Part shown: piece by piece, positions 37,341-46,614 of the stretch
Layout: each line of letters starts with the position of its first letter
Numbering within the stretch: the first letter of the stretch is position 1
Source: Shewanella benthica
Lineage (GTDB): Bacteria; Pseudomonadota; Gammaproteobacteria; Enterobacterales; Shewanellaceae
Reading direction: 5' to 3'
Assembly: GCA_023284085.1 (NCBI GenBank)
Contig: JAKVHY010000005.1
Coordinates: 62,001 to 126,000 of the forward strand
DNA: 64,000 nt
Translations under genes and position numbers: made by a program
Notes under the pieces: generated by a model
What the model was told of the DNA's origin: nothing
The model's input: only the letters and a program-made list of their open reading frames with translations
The model's database searches: none

Positions 37341-38545
37341 GCGTTATCAATTCTATGCTTAAAGATCTGGATAAGCGCCAGCAATCCCATGATCTGGAGA
37401 GCCTAAATGTTGCTCCGGTACAATATCAGGCTAAGTCTGCCTCAAAGCTACCTTGGATATTGCTGGCGATTGTCTCCGTTTTACTGCTATGCGGAATAGT
37501 GTATAGCTGGCAAGCCTTGTCTAATTCTCAGGCGGGGTCATCAAATGCCCTATCGAGTCAGTTATCGAATGTCGCCGAATCTGATATAACTTCCGTTACA
37601 GAAGTTAAGAGCAGCGAATCAGATGCTCAAGTAGAGCAGGTTAAAGCCGTTGCGCTAGGTAGTCCTTCATCTTCAATGCAAGATGATACCAGTGTTAGCA
37701 AGCTCGCTAGCCAAGTTGAGATTGAGTCGGTTCAAGCGGTAACATCAGGCGATAGTTCAGTTTCTTCGATAAAGGGATCGCAAGAGCCTTTATCTGCAAA
37801 TCTTAACGTGGTCGATAGTGATGTAAAGCCAGTGAGAACATCCGCAGCAGAGAATATCACTAAGCCAGTTATTCGGTCTGATACCGCTACAGAATCTACA
37901 TCTGTTGTAGTCACGCCTGTTGCACCTAAGCCCAGTTCGATGGCTGTCACTGAGGTGCAAGTTTCCAATGAACAGCTTGCTCTGAGAAGGTATCGACTGG
38001 CGACAGAGGCCGAGAACCAGGGCCTGCTCAGCGATGCCATCGTCTACTACAGCGAAGCATTGGCGTTAACTCCAGTGATGCACAAGGCGAGACGAAAACT
38101 CGCGGCTCTTTATTACGGTCAGGGTCGTCTCGATTCTGCCAGTGACATTCTGATAAAAGGCACGGCTCTTTTCCCCGAGGAATACGATTACCCCTTCTTG
38201 CTCGCCAGAGTACAGCAAGCCTCTGGCGATATTCAGTTGGCCATGTCCAGTCTGGAGCAGATCCCAGATGAGAGCCTATTGTCCAAGCAAAAATGGACCC
38301 TGCAATCTAGCTTGGCACAGAAGAGCAACAATTATCAATTGGCCGAAGAAAGCTACCGAAAATTATTACGCATAGAGGCCGGTCAGGCTAGATGGTGGAT
38401 GGGGCTGGGTTATGCCCTAGATTCACAATTGGAATATGACTCAGCCAAACAGGCCTACAGGCAAGCCTTGTCAGCAGACGGCTTATCTAAGCAGGCGAGC
38501 GAATATATTGAAAATAGACTAGTCCAGTTAGGAGAGAGCGAGTGA
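37337..38545 (+). CDS. mshN: MSHA biogenesis protein MshN (TPR protein)
   Basis: A 402-residue inner-membrane protein. The cytoplasmic start SVINSMLKDLDKR is typical of MshN; one membrane segment follows (about 38-60), then a long Ser/Val/Glu-rich periplasmic linker (about 65-215) and TPR-type helices (about 220-400, LAAEAENQG-like, ALALTPVMHKARRKLAALYY). The ATG at 37337 overlaps the mshM stop; an in-frame start further left at 37259 would overlap mshM by 82 bases and is not used. Probably a scaffold in pilus assembly. Confidence 0.87.
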   Translation: MSVINSMLKDLDKRQQSHDLESLNVAPVQYQAKSASKLPWILLAIVSVLLLCGIVYSWQALSNSQAGSSNALSSQLSNVAESDITSVTEVKSSESDAQVEQVKAVALGSPSSSMQDDTSVSKLASQVEIESVQAVTSGDSSVSSIKGSQEPLSANLNVVDSDVKPVRTSAAENITKPVIRSDTATESTSVVVTPVAPKPSSMAVTEVQVSNEQLALRRYRLATEAENQGLLSDAIVYYSEALALTPVMHKARRKLAALYYGQGRLDSASDILIKGTALFPEEYDYPFLLARVQQASGDIQLAMSSLEQIPDESLLSKQKWTLQSSLAQKSNNYQLAEESYRKLLRIEAGQARWWMGLGYALDSQLEYDSAKQAYRQALSADGLSKQASEYIENRLVQLGESE

Positions 38546-40287
38546 AACCGAAGTTAAAGATGCGTCTGGGTGATCTTCTGGTTCAGGAACAGATCATAGG
38601 TGAGGCTCAGCTACTGGAAGCGTTAGCCGAGCAGAGAAGTAGTGGCAAAAAATTGGGCCGCACCTTGATCGATCTTAACTCTATCACTGAAGAGCAACTG
38701 CTACACTTCCTCTCCCAACAGCTGAATATTCCATTTATCGATATCAGTAAGCGTCCCATCTCCAATGAAGTCGTCACCTTGCTGCCAGAAGTTCAAGCGA
38801 GACGTTACCGTGCGCTGGTCGTCGAAGATAATGGCGATAGTGTCTTGGTTGCCATGAGCGACCCGGCCGACTTACAAGCCATGGATAACCTTGAGGTGCA
38901 GTTGCTGCCTAAGTTATTGAAGATTGCCGTAGTGACCGAGAGTCAACTGCTGGACGCCTTCGATAATCTCTATAGGCGTACCGATGAGATAGCACAGATC
39001 GCGGGTAAGCTCGAAGAGGAATATGCCGCCGATGATCAGTTCGATCTTGCCAGGCTCACCGAGGGTGACAGTGATAATGAAACCACAGTCGTCAAGCTAC
39101 TGCAGTCCATCTTCGAAGATGCAGTGCAGATGCGGGCCTCGGATATCCATATCGAACCTGGTGAGAAGGTACTACGCATCAGGCAACGTATCGATGGCCA
39201 ATTACATGAAAATATATTGCCAGAAGTGAGTATTGCCGCGGCTTTGGTCTTGAGGCTAAAACTGATGGCTGGCCTGGATATCTCCGAGAAGCGTCTGCCA
39301 CAGGATGGCCGTTTTCATATAGAGATTAAAGGGCATCAGATCGATGTGCGTATGTCGACCATGCCCATCTATCATGGTGAATCTGTGGTGATGCGTCTGC
39401 TCGATCAATCCGCTGGTTTACTGACTCTTAATGAAACGGGTATGCCGCCGGAGATCTTGACGCGCATTCGTAAGCAGATTAAGCGCCCCCACGGAATGTT
39501 ATTGGTGACCGGACCAACGGGTAGCGGTAAGACCACAACCCTATACGGCATATTGAGTGAGCTCAATACCGCTGACAGAAAAATAATCACGGTTGAAGAC
39601 CCGGTTGAATACCAGCTGCCGCGTATTAACCAAGTTCAGGTCAACCATAAAATTGGCTTAGACTTTTCCCATGTATTGCGAAGCACATTACGTCAAGATC
39701 CCGATATTATCATGGTGGGTGAGATGCGAGATCGGGAGACGGTTGAAATTGGTCTTCGAGGCGCCTTAACCGGTCACTTCGTGTTGTCGACTTTGCACAC
39801 CAATGATGCAGTAACCAGTGCATTACGTCTGTTGGATATGGGCGCGGCGAGTTACCTGGTGGCGAGTGCCTTAAGAGTTATTATTGCTCAGAGGTTGGTG
39901 AGGCGAGTGTGCCAGAATTGCTCTGGTGATTATCAATTAACGGCGCAAGAGAGTGCTTGGTTAAACTCGGTCAGTCATCTGGACTTCTCACAGGCTAAAC
40001 TCAAAATTGGCTCAGGTTGTCAAAGCTGTAATGGCAGTGGTTACCGTGGGCGTATCGGTGTGTTTGAGATCCTTGAATTAGATGACTCTATGGTAGAAGC
40101 AATGCGGACAGGTAATCCACAAGATTTTGCCAATGCGGCGAAAGAGAGTCCTAATTTTACTCCTTTAGCCGAATCTGCACTTAAATACTTGGCTGAGGGG
40201 ATGACGACCATCGAAGAGGTAGCCAAGTTAGTCGAAGATGTTACCGATTCTCAAATTCCACTGTCGGTAGATATGGTTAAGCAATAG
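38542..40287 (+). CDS. mshE: MSHA pilus extension ATPase MshE with c-di-GMP-binding N-domain
   Basis: Powers pilus extension from the cytoplasmic face. 581 residues. The N-terminal MshEN domain has two consecutive c-di-GMP motifs, RLGDLLVQEQII... and KLGRTLIDLNSI..., each with the L-x3-L-x2-Q ending; the first has Gln where the consensus has Gly. The GspE core follows with Walker A GPTGSGKTTT near 327, Asp-box and Walker B region (DPDIIMVGEMRD near 388) and a tetracysteine zinc motif (CQNC near 457, CQSC near 493). The start is GTG overlapping the mshN stop. MshE of Vibrio cholerae is a known c-di-GMP receptor, so pilus extension here is probably c-di-GMP controlled. Confidence 0.95.
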   Translation: MKPKLKMRLGDLLVQEQIIGEAQLLEALAEQRSSGKKLGRTLIDLNSITEEQLLHFLSQQLNIPFIDISKRPISNEVVTLLPEVQARRYRALVVEDNGDSVLVAMSDPADLQAMDNLEVQLLPKLLKIAVVTESQLLDAFDNLYRRTDEIAQIAGKLEEEYAADDQFDLARLTEGDSDNETTVVKLLQSIFEDAVQMRASDIHIEPGEKVLRIRQRIDGQLHENILPEVSIAAALVLRLKLMAGLDISEKRLPQDGRFHIEIKGHQIDVRMSTMPIYHGESVVMRLLDQSAGLLTLNETGMPPEILTRIRKQIKRPHGMLLVTGPTGSGKTTTLYGILSELNTADRKIITVEDPVEYQLPRINQVQVNHKIGLDFSHVLRSTLRQDPDIIMVGEMRDRETVEIGLRGALTGHFVLSTLHTNDAVTSALRLLDMGAASYLVASALRVIIAQRLVRRVCQNCSGDYQLTAQESAWLNSVSHLDFSQAKLKIGSGCQSCNGSGYRGRIGVFEILELDDSMVEAMRTGNPQDFANAAKESPNFTPLAESALKYLAEGMTTIEEVAKLVEDVTDSQIPLSVDMVKQ

Positions 40288-40299
40288 AGTGAATAATTA

Positions 40300-41520
40300 A
40301 TGGCAGTTTACAAATACCGAGGGCGCGACGCCCAGGGACAACAAGTTACAGGTGTGGTTGATGCCACCTCTGAGAGTGCTGCTGCAGATCAGCTAATGTC
40401 TCGTTCGGTTATTCCATTAGAGCTCAATGAGACTAAGGAGAAGCAAGACTTCTCTCTGACGGAACTGTTTAAAGCTAAGGTGAGTCTCTCCGAACTGCAG
40501 ATTTTTAGCAGACAGATGTATTCTTTAACCCGTTCCGGCATCCCTATTTTACGTGCCATCGCTGGTTTGTCAGAAACGACCCATTCGCAACGTATGCGTG
40601 ATGCCCTCGATGATATTTCTGAGCAGTTAACTGCAGGGCGCCCCTTGTCATCGGCAATGAATCATCACCAGGATGTGTTCGATTCGCTGTTCGTTTCTAT
40701 GGTTCATGTAGGAGAGAATACGGGTAAACTCGAAGATGCTTTTATGCAGTTAGCGGGTTATATCGAACGCGAGCAGGAGACCCGGCGCCGGATTAAGGCC
40801 GCGATGCGTTATCCAATCTTTGTCTTGATCGCCATCACTATAGCCATGGTGATCTTGAACATCATGGTGATCCCTAAATTTGCCGATATGTTCTCTCGTT
40901 TCGGTGCCGAACTACCTTGGGCAACCAAGCTCTTAATCGGTACTTCTAGCCTATTTGTAAACTATTGGCCGGCCATGCTGGTTGGTGCCATAGGGACCTT
41001 TATCGGCATTCGCTACTGGCACAATTCTGAGAAGGGTGAGAAACAATGGGATAAGTGGAAGCTACATATTCCCGCCGTAGGTAGCATCATCGAGCGCTCT
41101 ACTTTATCCAGGTACTGCCGTAGCTTTTCCATGATGCTGAGTGCCGGAGTTCCTATGACACAGGCGTTAAGCCTGGTCGCCGATGCCGTAGATAACGCCT
41201 ACATGCACGATCGAATCGTCGCCATGCGTCGGGGCATAGAATCCGGTGAGTCCATGTTACGAGTATCGAATCATAGCCAATTGTTCACTCCGCTAGTGTT
41301 ACAGATGGTTGCTGTCGGCGAAGAAACGGGTCAAATAGACCAGTTACTTAACGACGCCGCAGACTTTTACGAGGGCGAGGTGGATTACGATCTTAAAAAC
41401 CTCACCGCTAAACTCGAGCCTATCTTAATTGGCTTCGTCGCGGGAATAGTATTGATACTGGCGCTAGGTATCTATCTTCCCATGTGGGACATGCTCAACG
41501 TGGTCAAGGGTGGAAGATAG
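40300..41520 (+). CDS. mshG: MSHA inner-membrane platform protein MshG
   Basis: A 406-residue GspF/PilC-family polytopic protein on which the ATPase acts. It has two T2SSF domains (about 70-195 and 270-395) and three membrane segments (about 170-190, 220-240, 378-398), with FSRQMYSLTRSGIPILRAI and the second-domain counterpart YCRSFSMMLSAGVPMTQAL. Twelve bases separate it from mshE. Two degraded tandem echoes of its last 54 bases follow the stop (41544-41662). Confidence 0.93.
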   Translation: MAVYKYRGRDAQGQQVTGVVDATSESAAADQLMSRSVIPLELNETKEKQDFSLTELFKAKVSLSELQIFSRQMYSLTRSGIPILRAIAGLSETTHSQRMRDALDDISEQLTAGRPLSSAMNHHQDVFDSLFVSMVHVGENTGKLEDAFMQLAGYIEREQETRRRIKAAMRYPIFVLIAITIAMVILNIMVIPKFADMFSRFGAELPWATKLLIGTSSLFVNYWPAMLVGAIGTFIGIRYWHNSEKGEKQWDKWKLHIPAVGSIIERSTLSRYCRSFSMMLSAGVPMTQALSLVADAVDNAYMHDRIVAMRRGIESGESMLRVSNHSQLFTPLVLQMVAVGEETGQIDQLLNDAADFYEGEVDYDLKNLTAKLEPILIGFVAGIVLILALGIYLPMWDMLNVVKGGR

Positions 41521-41662
41521 ATTATATCAATCAGTCATCAGCCTAAAGCAGGTATCTATCTAGCCATATGGTGGGACACGCTAAATGTAGTTAAAGGTGG
41601 AAGGTAAAGCAGGTATCTATCTAGCCATATGGTGGGATATGTTCAATGTGGTTACAGACGGG
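41467..41662 (+). repeat. mshG gene end and two tandem echoes of it
   Basis: The last 54 coding bases of mshG (41467-41520, GIYLPMWDMLNVVKGGR) recur in degraded form at about 41548-41607 and 41609-41662. The two echoes share a 33-base identical stretch (41544-41576 and 41605-41637) with a 61-base period. Both carry an internal TAG and the echo of the gene's stop region, so they are non-coding. Confidence 0.9.
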
Positions 41663-41709
41663 AAGTTGATGAAACTAGATAATTGTCTGGATAAGGCAGG
41701 AAAAACCTA

Positions 41710-42231
41710 ATGCTAAGCCAGCAGAAAGCCGATGGAGAATTATTGGAGCTATATGGCAAGATGATAGCAATTGTTTTGCTGCTCGCCTTGCTCGGTGTTT
41801 TAGGCTTTAGGTATTTTGGTTCGGTGAACCACATAGCTGCTCAGGGTCTGAGGATCGATCATACTCGCCTATTGAATGTACTTGGTATGATCAAGGCGCA
41901 GTGGCTAGCACAGGGTAGACCCAAAGATATGAGGCTGGATTGGAATACTGGCATTTCGATAAGTGCAGATAAGAATTCCACTCAAATTATATCAGATATG
42001 AACTTTGTTAAAATGAGCTCTGGAGGCTGGCCATTACCTAACAAGTTGGATTCTGCAGGTTGTGAACAACTTTGGTATCAGCTACTGGGTTTAGATACCG
42101 CGTCACAACAAGTTGTATCTGTATTTGGCCTAGAAGGAGATGTTTGTAGCTATGTTGATAACAATTTCGATCGCCTTGGTTATCAACTGACAACCGGGCG
42201 CGTAATATTTTTGACGAATGACAAAGAATAG
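41710..42231 (+). CDS. mshF: MSHA biogenesis protein MshF
   Basis: A 173-residue protein with a cytoplasmic start, one membrane segment (about 17-36, IAIVLLLALLGVLGF) and a periplasmic domain containing ILNMIKAQWLAQGRP-like helix sequence, two cysteines (near 118 and 143) and the ending TGRVIFLTN. It is the last gene of the assembly operon, separated from mshG by the echo repeats. MshF proteins are poorly understood; the assignment rests on position, size and topology. Confidence 0.75.
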   Translation: MLSQQKADGELLELYGKMIAIVLLLALLGVLGFRYFGSVNHIAAQGLRIDHTRLLNVLGMIKAQWLAQGRPKDMRLDWNTGISISADKNSTQIISDMNFVKMSSGGWPLPNKLDSAGCEQLWYQLLGLDTASQQVVSVFGLEGDVCSYVDNNFDRLGYQLTTGRVIFLTNDKE

Positions 42232-42374
42232 AGAAAATAGAGTCGTTTCATAGGTTTCTAAAATTCTCCGAACTGTTAGAATTGTAAAATATGCTATGGG
42301 GGCTTATATGAATAAGCAGATCGCTTTTCAAATGAGATAGTCAAATGAAAAATCAATGTAATAAAGGTCGAACT

Positions 42375-42986
42375 ATGCCTAACTCTCGAAGCCGTCAGCA
42401 AGGTTTCTCTTTAATAGAACTCGTGATCGTGATCGTGATTCTTGGTTTGCTTGCCGCAACCGCTATCCCGCGTTTTCTCAATGTCACCGATGACGCAGAA
42501 AACGCCAGTTTAGATGGTGTTGCTGGTGGTCTAGCTACCGCGGTCGGTTTTGTTCGCGCGCAGTGGGAAGTCGATGGGCGCAATAACAATACGGTGATCT
42601 TAGATGGCACGAGTGTATCCTTAGATACACGTTTCGGTTTCCCTACAGGAACAGGCCCCAATGGCACCGACGTAACAGCGATGAATGACAATCGTTGTCA
42701 GCAAGTGTTTAACAGCATTCTTCAGAGTGCACCACGAAATGTTCAATACACAGATGATGCTCGTAATCAGCGCTATACAGTACGCTTCTTAGACGGGGTC
42801 GGTGGCAATGCCACAGACCTTAATGGTGATACGGTAAATAGTATCGATCTGTGTGTGTACCATCAGGTGGCGTCTTTAGTATTAGATCAATCAACTGGGG
42901 TTGCAACACCCACTCCCGATTTGAATGTGGGTAAAGGCATTACCTATAACCCAGGTACAGGTACTGTGGTTAGTTTTACTAACTAA
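42375..42986 (+). CDS. mshB: MSHA minor pilin MshB
   Basis: A 203-residue type IV pilin-like protein. The prepilin leader ends RQQG, followed by mature FSLIELVIVIVILGLLAATA, the hydrophobic assembly helix with Glu5. Two cysteines in the C-terminal half (NDNRC, DLCVYH) could form a disulfide. The ATG at 42375 has AAAGG seven bases upstream; an in-frame ATG at 42345 would give an unusually long leader. It opens the pilin operon; 42232-42374 should contain its promoter and holds an inverted repeat AATTCT/AGAATT (about 42261-42282). Confidence 0.88.
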   Translation: MPNSRSRQQGFSLIELVIVIVILGLLAATAIPRFLNVTDDAENASLDGVAGGLATAVGFVRAQWEVDGRNNNTVILDGTSVSLDTRFGFPTGTGPNGTDVTAMNDNRCQQVFNSILQSAPRNVQYTDDARNQRYTVRFLDGVGGNATDLNGDTVNSIDLCVYHQVASLVLDQSTGVATPTPDLNVGKGITYNPGTGTVVSFTN

Positions 42987-43082
42987 AATTAGTATGTCGC
43001 TCTTGATGGCTAAAGAGCTAATTTAAGAATTGATGTTCGCTGCTTAAAGTGGCGATGACAAAGAGTAAAAGGTAGTAGAGAA

Positions 43083-43628
43083 ATGAAAAAACAAAATGGT
43101 TTTACGCTAATCGAATTAGTAGTCGTTATTATTATTCTAGGTATTTTGGCAGTAACGGCAGCACCTAAGTTTATTAACTTACAGAGTGATGCTCGTGAAT
43201 CTTCACTTCAAGGTATGAAGGGAGCGATACAAGGTGCAAATAGCCTGGTTTATGCTAAAGCTGCTATCTCAGGTGATGAGAAAAGAGCTAAGGCATATTG
43301 GACTGGCGATTCTACGAAGCCTGACGATGATAAAGGCGGAGTTGATATTGGCACTGGAATTAAGGCTAAGACTAATTTTGGGTATCTACAAGGTTTACAA
43401 ACAGAACTTCAAAATGCGATTGATGTAACTTTTAATGTGGGAACTTCTGCTACTGATAATGAAATAGCAACAGATAATAATGCGGATTGGACTATTTTTG
43501 TAGACTCTGGCGTTGCAACTATTTGGCAGGCTGGAGCACCTTCAACGTGTAGGTTCACTTATACAGAATCAGCTACAGAAGGTTCAGTCCCTCAATTTTC
43601 AGCTATGCCTGATGGATCAAGCTGTTAA
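43083..43628 (+). CDS. mshA: MSHA major pilin MshA, copy 1
   Basis: A 181-residue type IV prepilin. The leader MKKQNG is followed by mature [20 protein letters not shown] with Glu5, then a globular head ending in a disulfide-type loop (APSTCRFTYTE ... DGSSC). The ribosome site GTAGAG lies just before the ATG. It is visibly richer in A and T than mshL-mshG. The N-terminal ~60 residues are almost identical to the next gene, while the head is different. Which of the two is the dominant pilin cannot be told. Confidence 0.92.
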   Translation: MKKQNGFTLIELVVVIIILGILAVTAAPKFINLQSDARESSLQGMKGAIQGANSLVYAKAAISGDEKRAKAYWTGDSTKPDDDKGGVDIGTGIKAKTNFGYLQGLQTELQNAIDVTFNVGTSATDNEIATDNNADWTIFVDSGVATIWQAGAPSTCRFTYTESATEGSVPQFSAMPDGSSC

Positions 43629-43662
43629 TTTGCTTGTAATAATTAGTTAACCGGATTATCAA

Positions 43663-44166
43663 ATGCAAAAGCAAAATGGTTTTACTTTAATAGAGCTCGT
43701 TGTAGTTATAATTATCTTGGGTATTCTTGCTGTTACGGCTGCACCTAAGTTTATCAATCTGCAATCAGATGCGCGTCTATCAACCCTTCAAGGGCTTAGA
43801 GGGGCTATCCAAGGTGGAAACAGCCTAGTTTACTCCAAGGCTGCAATCGCTGGTGATGAGCGTTTAGATACTGCAGCTGTAACTATTGCTACTGGAGTTA
43901 ATGTTAATGTTGCATATGGTTACTTACTAGCTACACAAGCAGATCTTGCTGCTGCGCTTGAAATTGACTTTACCAATGACTGGGTGGTAGATGCTGTAAC
44001 GACTAGGACTCCAGGGGTTCCTGCAACTCCAACAGATGCTGTTCCTGGAACCATTACCATCCGCCAAGCTGATGCTCCTAGTACTTGTACTGTCACATAT
44101 ACAGAAGCTGTAAATGGTAGCGACGCCCCCGGTTTTAGTGCCAAACTAGATGCTGATGATTGCTAA
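43663..44166 (+). CDS. MSHA major pilin MshA-like, copy 2
   Basis: A 167-residue prepilin beginning MQKQNG, then the same mature helix [20 protein letters not shown] and SLQSDAR-type region as copy 1. The head domain is divergent and ends [13 protein letters not shown] ... DADDC. It starts 34 bases after copy 1, with a weak ribosome site, and is followed by a strong terminator, so the two pilins are cotranscribed. Tandem duplication with a conserved shaft and a variable head suggests pilin diversification. Confidence 0.9.
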   Translation: MQKQNGFTLIELVVVIIILGILAVTAAPKFINLQSDARLSTLQGLRGAIQGGNSLVYSKAAIAGDERLDTAAVTIATGVNVNVAYGYLLATQADLAAALEIDFTNDWVVDAVTTRTPGVPATPTDAVPGTITIRQADAPSTCTVTYTEAVNGSDAPGFSAKLDADDC

Positions 44167-44179
44167 TTTCGAGTAATCT

Positions 44180-44207
44180 AAAAGGCCTGCCTAGCAGGCC
44201 TTTTTTA
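44180..44207 (+). terminator. Terminator after the mshA pair
   Basis: AAAGGCCTGC/GCAGGCCTTT stem with a CTA loop and following T-run. Partial termination here would give more major pilin than downstream minor pilins. Confidence 0.9.
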
Positions 44208-44291
44208 TATCTAAACATCTAAATATTTTATTTATTTGCCATACTTATTAAGTTGTTGGACACTAGAGCTTAGAACCGATCCGGATACTGA

Positions 44292-44756
44292 ATGCGAACA
44301 GCCTTGCGAGACAGCGGCTTTACCTTGGTAGAGCTAGTCACCACCATAATACTCATTGCCATTCTCTCTGTGGTGGTCTTGCCACGTCTTATGACCAGTT
44401 CTAGTTACAGTGCTTTCACCCTGCGTGATGAGTTTATTAGCGAGTTACGTAAGGCTCAACTGATGGCGATGAATAATCGAGACCGCTGTTATCGAGTCGA
44501 TGTTAATGCCGACGGCTATCAACTGGTTCGCTTTGATAACTCCACTTGTACGGGAACTCGCATATCAGAACCTAAGCAAGCGTTTACCGGAGGGGCCAGT
44601 CTAGAACTCATATCAACTGGCAATAGTGCATTCGATGTCAGTTTCGATACTTCGGGTATCTCCAGTTTAGCTTGTAGCGGTCCATGTATTAATGTGATTG
44701 CCGATGAGACCTTGACCATAAATATCGAAAGTCAGGGGTATATCCATGGCCGCTAA
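44292..44756 (+). CDS. mshC: MSHA minor pilin MshC (GspH-like)
   Basis: A 154-residue prepilin with leader MRTALRDSG and mature FTLVELVTTIILIAILSVVV. FISELRKAQLMAMNNRDRCY is the GspH-type segment after the helix, and there are several cysteines (DRCYR, STCTG, LACSGPC). It overlaps mshD by 11 bases. Likely part of the pilus tip or priming complex, by analogy with minor pseudopilins. Confidence 0.87.
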   Translation: MRTALRDSGFTLVELVTTIILIAILSVVVLPRLMTSSSYSAFTLRDEFISELRKAQLMAMNNRDRCYRVDVNADGYQLVRFDNSTCTGTRISEPKQAFTGGASLELISTGNSAFDVSFDTSGISSLACSGPCINVIADETLTINIESQGYIHGR

Positions 44757-45321
44757 TTCATTCAAAAAAATAGACACGCAAGTTCATTTAGCTCATAAAT
44801 CTAACGGCTTTACTCTTATTGAACTCATCGTCGGCATGGTGGTTCTCAGCATCGGCTTAGTCTTGCTGACTAGTATGCTGTTCCCTCAGGCTGATCGCGC
44901 CGCCGAGACCTTGCACCGTGTGCGTTCGGCTGAGCTTGCTCATTCACTACTCAATGAGATCTGGAGTAAGCGTTATGATCAAAACACCAATGCTAATGGT
45001 GGAGTGCCAGCCTGTGGTGCCGCTGCACGACCTGATTTAGGCTTGCCTGCCGGCTTACCTTGTACACTCAAAAATGACTTAGGTCCCGATGGTGAGAATC
45101 GTAATAGTTTTAATGATGTCGATGATTATCATGGCTTAACTCATGCGAGTTTAATGCTCAATTCAGATAATACCTATGCGAGTGAATACCCTAACTATCA
45201 ACTTTCTGTAACAGTGACTTATCCGGACCTGCCAATTTTAAACAGAAAACTCATCACCATCGCCGTGACTACGCCAAATAATGAGGTGATAACTTATAAT
45301 GCGGTTCGGAGTAATTACTGA
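44746..45321 (+). CDS. mshD: MSHA minor pilin MshD
   Basis: A 191-residue prepilin-like protein with an unusually long leader (MAANSFKKIDTQVHLAHKSNG) before the mature FTLIELIVGMVVLSIGLVLL. Glu5 is present. LHRVRSAELAHSLLNEIWSK follows, as in MshD proteins. Its TGA overlaps the mshO ATG. Confidence 0.87.
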   Translation: MAANSFKKIDTQVHLAHKSNGFTLIELIVGMVVLSIGLVLLTSMLFPQADRAAETLHRVRSAELAHSLLNEIWSKRYDQNTNANGGVPACGAAARPDLGLPAGLPCTLKNDLGPDGENRNSFNDVDDYHGLTHASLMLNSDNTYASEYPNYQLSVTVTYPDLPILNRKLITIAVTTPNNEVITYNAVRSNY

Positions 45322-46145
45322 TGCGTTCTTTAAGGAGATCTAAGTCATCTGGATTTACACTGGTTGAGATGGTAATGGTGATCATTATCCTTGGTGTTAT
45401 GGTGCTCGGAGTCAGTAGTTTTGTCATCATGGGTACACGTATTTTTGTCGAATCTACCTCGGTCGATCAGGTGCTCAGTCAGAGTCGCTTTGTTATGGAG
45501 CGTATGACGCGTGAAATTCGCAATGCGGTGCCAAATAGTCTGCGTGTGACGGAAACCCCCGTTACCTTCCAGTGCATCGAATTCGTGCCGATTCAGGCCA
45601 GCGCCTCCTATCTGGATTTACCCATATCTCCCGAGCCAGCAGATAGTGCTGGTACTGTGATGACGCCATCACTGGACATAAATTCAGAGCATAGAATGTT
45701 AGTCTATCCACTGCAATTAACCCATATTTACTCTGCTACTCCGACGGCGAGTGAGGGTAGGTTGTTTGATATCGAAAAATACGATGCTACGACCAACACT
45801 GTTACCTTCGATCGTGCGGTACGTTTTAGCGAGGCCTCGCCACGTAGCCGCTTCTTTATGGTGGACAACGCGGTGAGTTACTGCTTCTTTGCCAATGGCA
45901 ATATTAGGCGTTATGCCAGCTATAACATTTTCAATGTCACTCAGCCTACACCCACTCAAATGGGAGGCGATGCTAAGAGTGCATTAATGGCTGAGAATGT
46001 TGTGATAAAAGACGGCAATTGGCCAATATTTTATACTCCAGGAACCTTGATTAATAATGCTGTGGTGCAGTTAACACCACAATTTGAGGTTAATGGCCAA
46101 GCGTTTCAATATCAACATCAGGTGCAGGTGGTCAATGTCCCCTAA
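45321..46145 (+). CDS. mshO: MSHA minor pilin MshO
   Basis: A 274-residue prepilin, larger than typical (GspJ/PilW-like). The leader ends SKSSG and the mature protein begins FTLVEMVMVIIILGVMVLGV with Glu5. SRFVMERMTREIRNAVPNS follows, and the head has two cysteines (FQCIEF, SYCFFANGNIRRY). It starts by overlapping the mshD stop, and mshP begins inside its 3' end. Confidence 0.87.
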   Translation: MRSLRRSKSSGFTLVEMVMVIIILGVMVLGVSSFVIMGTRIFVESTSVDQVLSQSRFVMERMTREIRNAVPNSLRVTETPVTFQCIEFVPIQASASYLDLPISPEPADSAGTVMTPSLDINSEHRMLVYPLQLTHIYSATPTASEGRLFDIEKYDATTNTVTFDRAVRFSEASPRSRFFMVDNAVSYCFFANGNIRRYASYNIFNVTQPTPTQMGGDAKSALMAENVVIKDGNWPIFYTPGTLINNAVVQLTPQFEVNGQAFQYQHQVQVVNVP

Positions 46146-46614
46146 TATGAACCAGCGAACTCATTCATCGTTTAGAGGCTTTGCAAGTAATGCTTTTGCA
46201 AAGCAGCGGGGCAGTGCCTTGGTGATAGGAATCTTCGTTATTACTGTCATGTTTTTGATGGCGTCAGCCTTAATCAACGTGCTCGAAGATGCCGACGAGC
46301 AAGTTAACTTGGAAGTATGGGGTACCCGGGCTTTGGCTGCGGCGAACTCAGGCGCCGATAGCGCCTTGGCTCAGTTGTTCCCACTCGACGGTTCTGCTTC
46401 AAGTTGCACCAATGTGTCAGCAACTTGGACGCCGCCCGTTGCTCCCGGTTTTCATCAGTGCAGTGTCGTGCTGACTTGTACGCCAACAACGGTCGCTAGC
46501 GTGACCCGCTTTCTGATCACCAGTGCTGCGACCTGTGAAACCGGAGACTGTAGCAGCATTAACGGTAACTGTTTGAGAGTTAACCGTCAGGTGGAGGTCG
46601 AAGCCCGTGATTAA
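46135..46614 (+). CDS. mshP: MSHA biogenesis protein MshP (PilX-like)
   Basis: A 159-residue membrane protein lacking the classical FTLIE but with the PilX-like QRGSALVIGIFVITVMFLMA segment (about 24-43), then SALINVLEDADEQVNLEV and six or more cysteines in the C-terminal half. The start could be 46135 or the in-frame ATG at 46147; both lie inside the end of mshO. Its last bases overlap the mshQ GTG. Confidence 0.8.
   Translation: MSPNMNQRTHSSFRGFASNAFAKQRGSALVIGIFVITVMFLMASALINVLEDADEQVNLEVWGTRALAAANSGADSALAQLFPLDGSASSCTNVSATWTPPVAPGFHQCSVVLTCTPTTVASVTRFLITSAATCETGDCSSINGNCLRVNRQVEVEARD

Noticed and set aside
42345..42374. Upstream ATG for mshB
   Set aside because: It would double the prepilin leader; the ATG at 42375 has a better-placed ribosome site. 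Not fully excluded.
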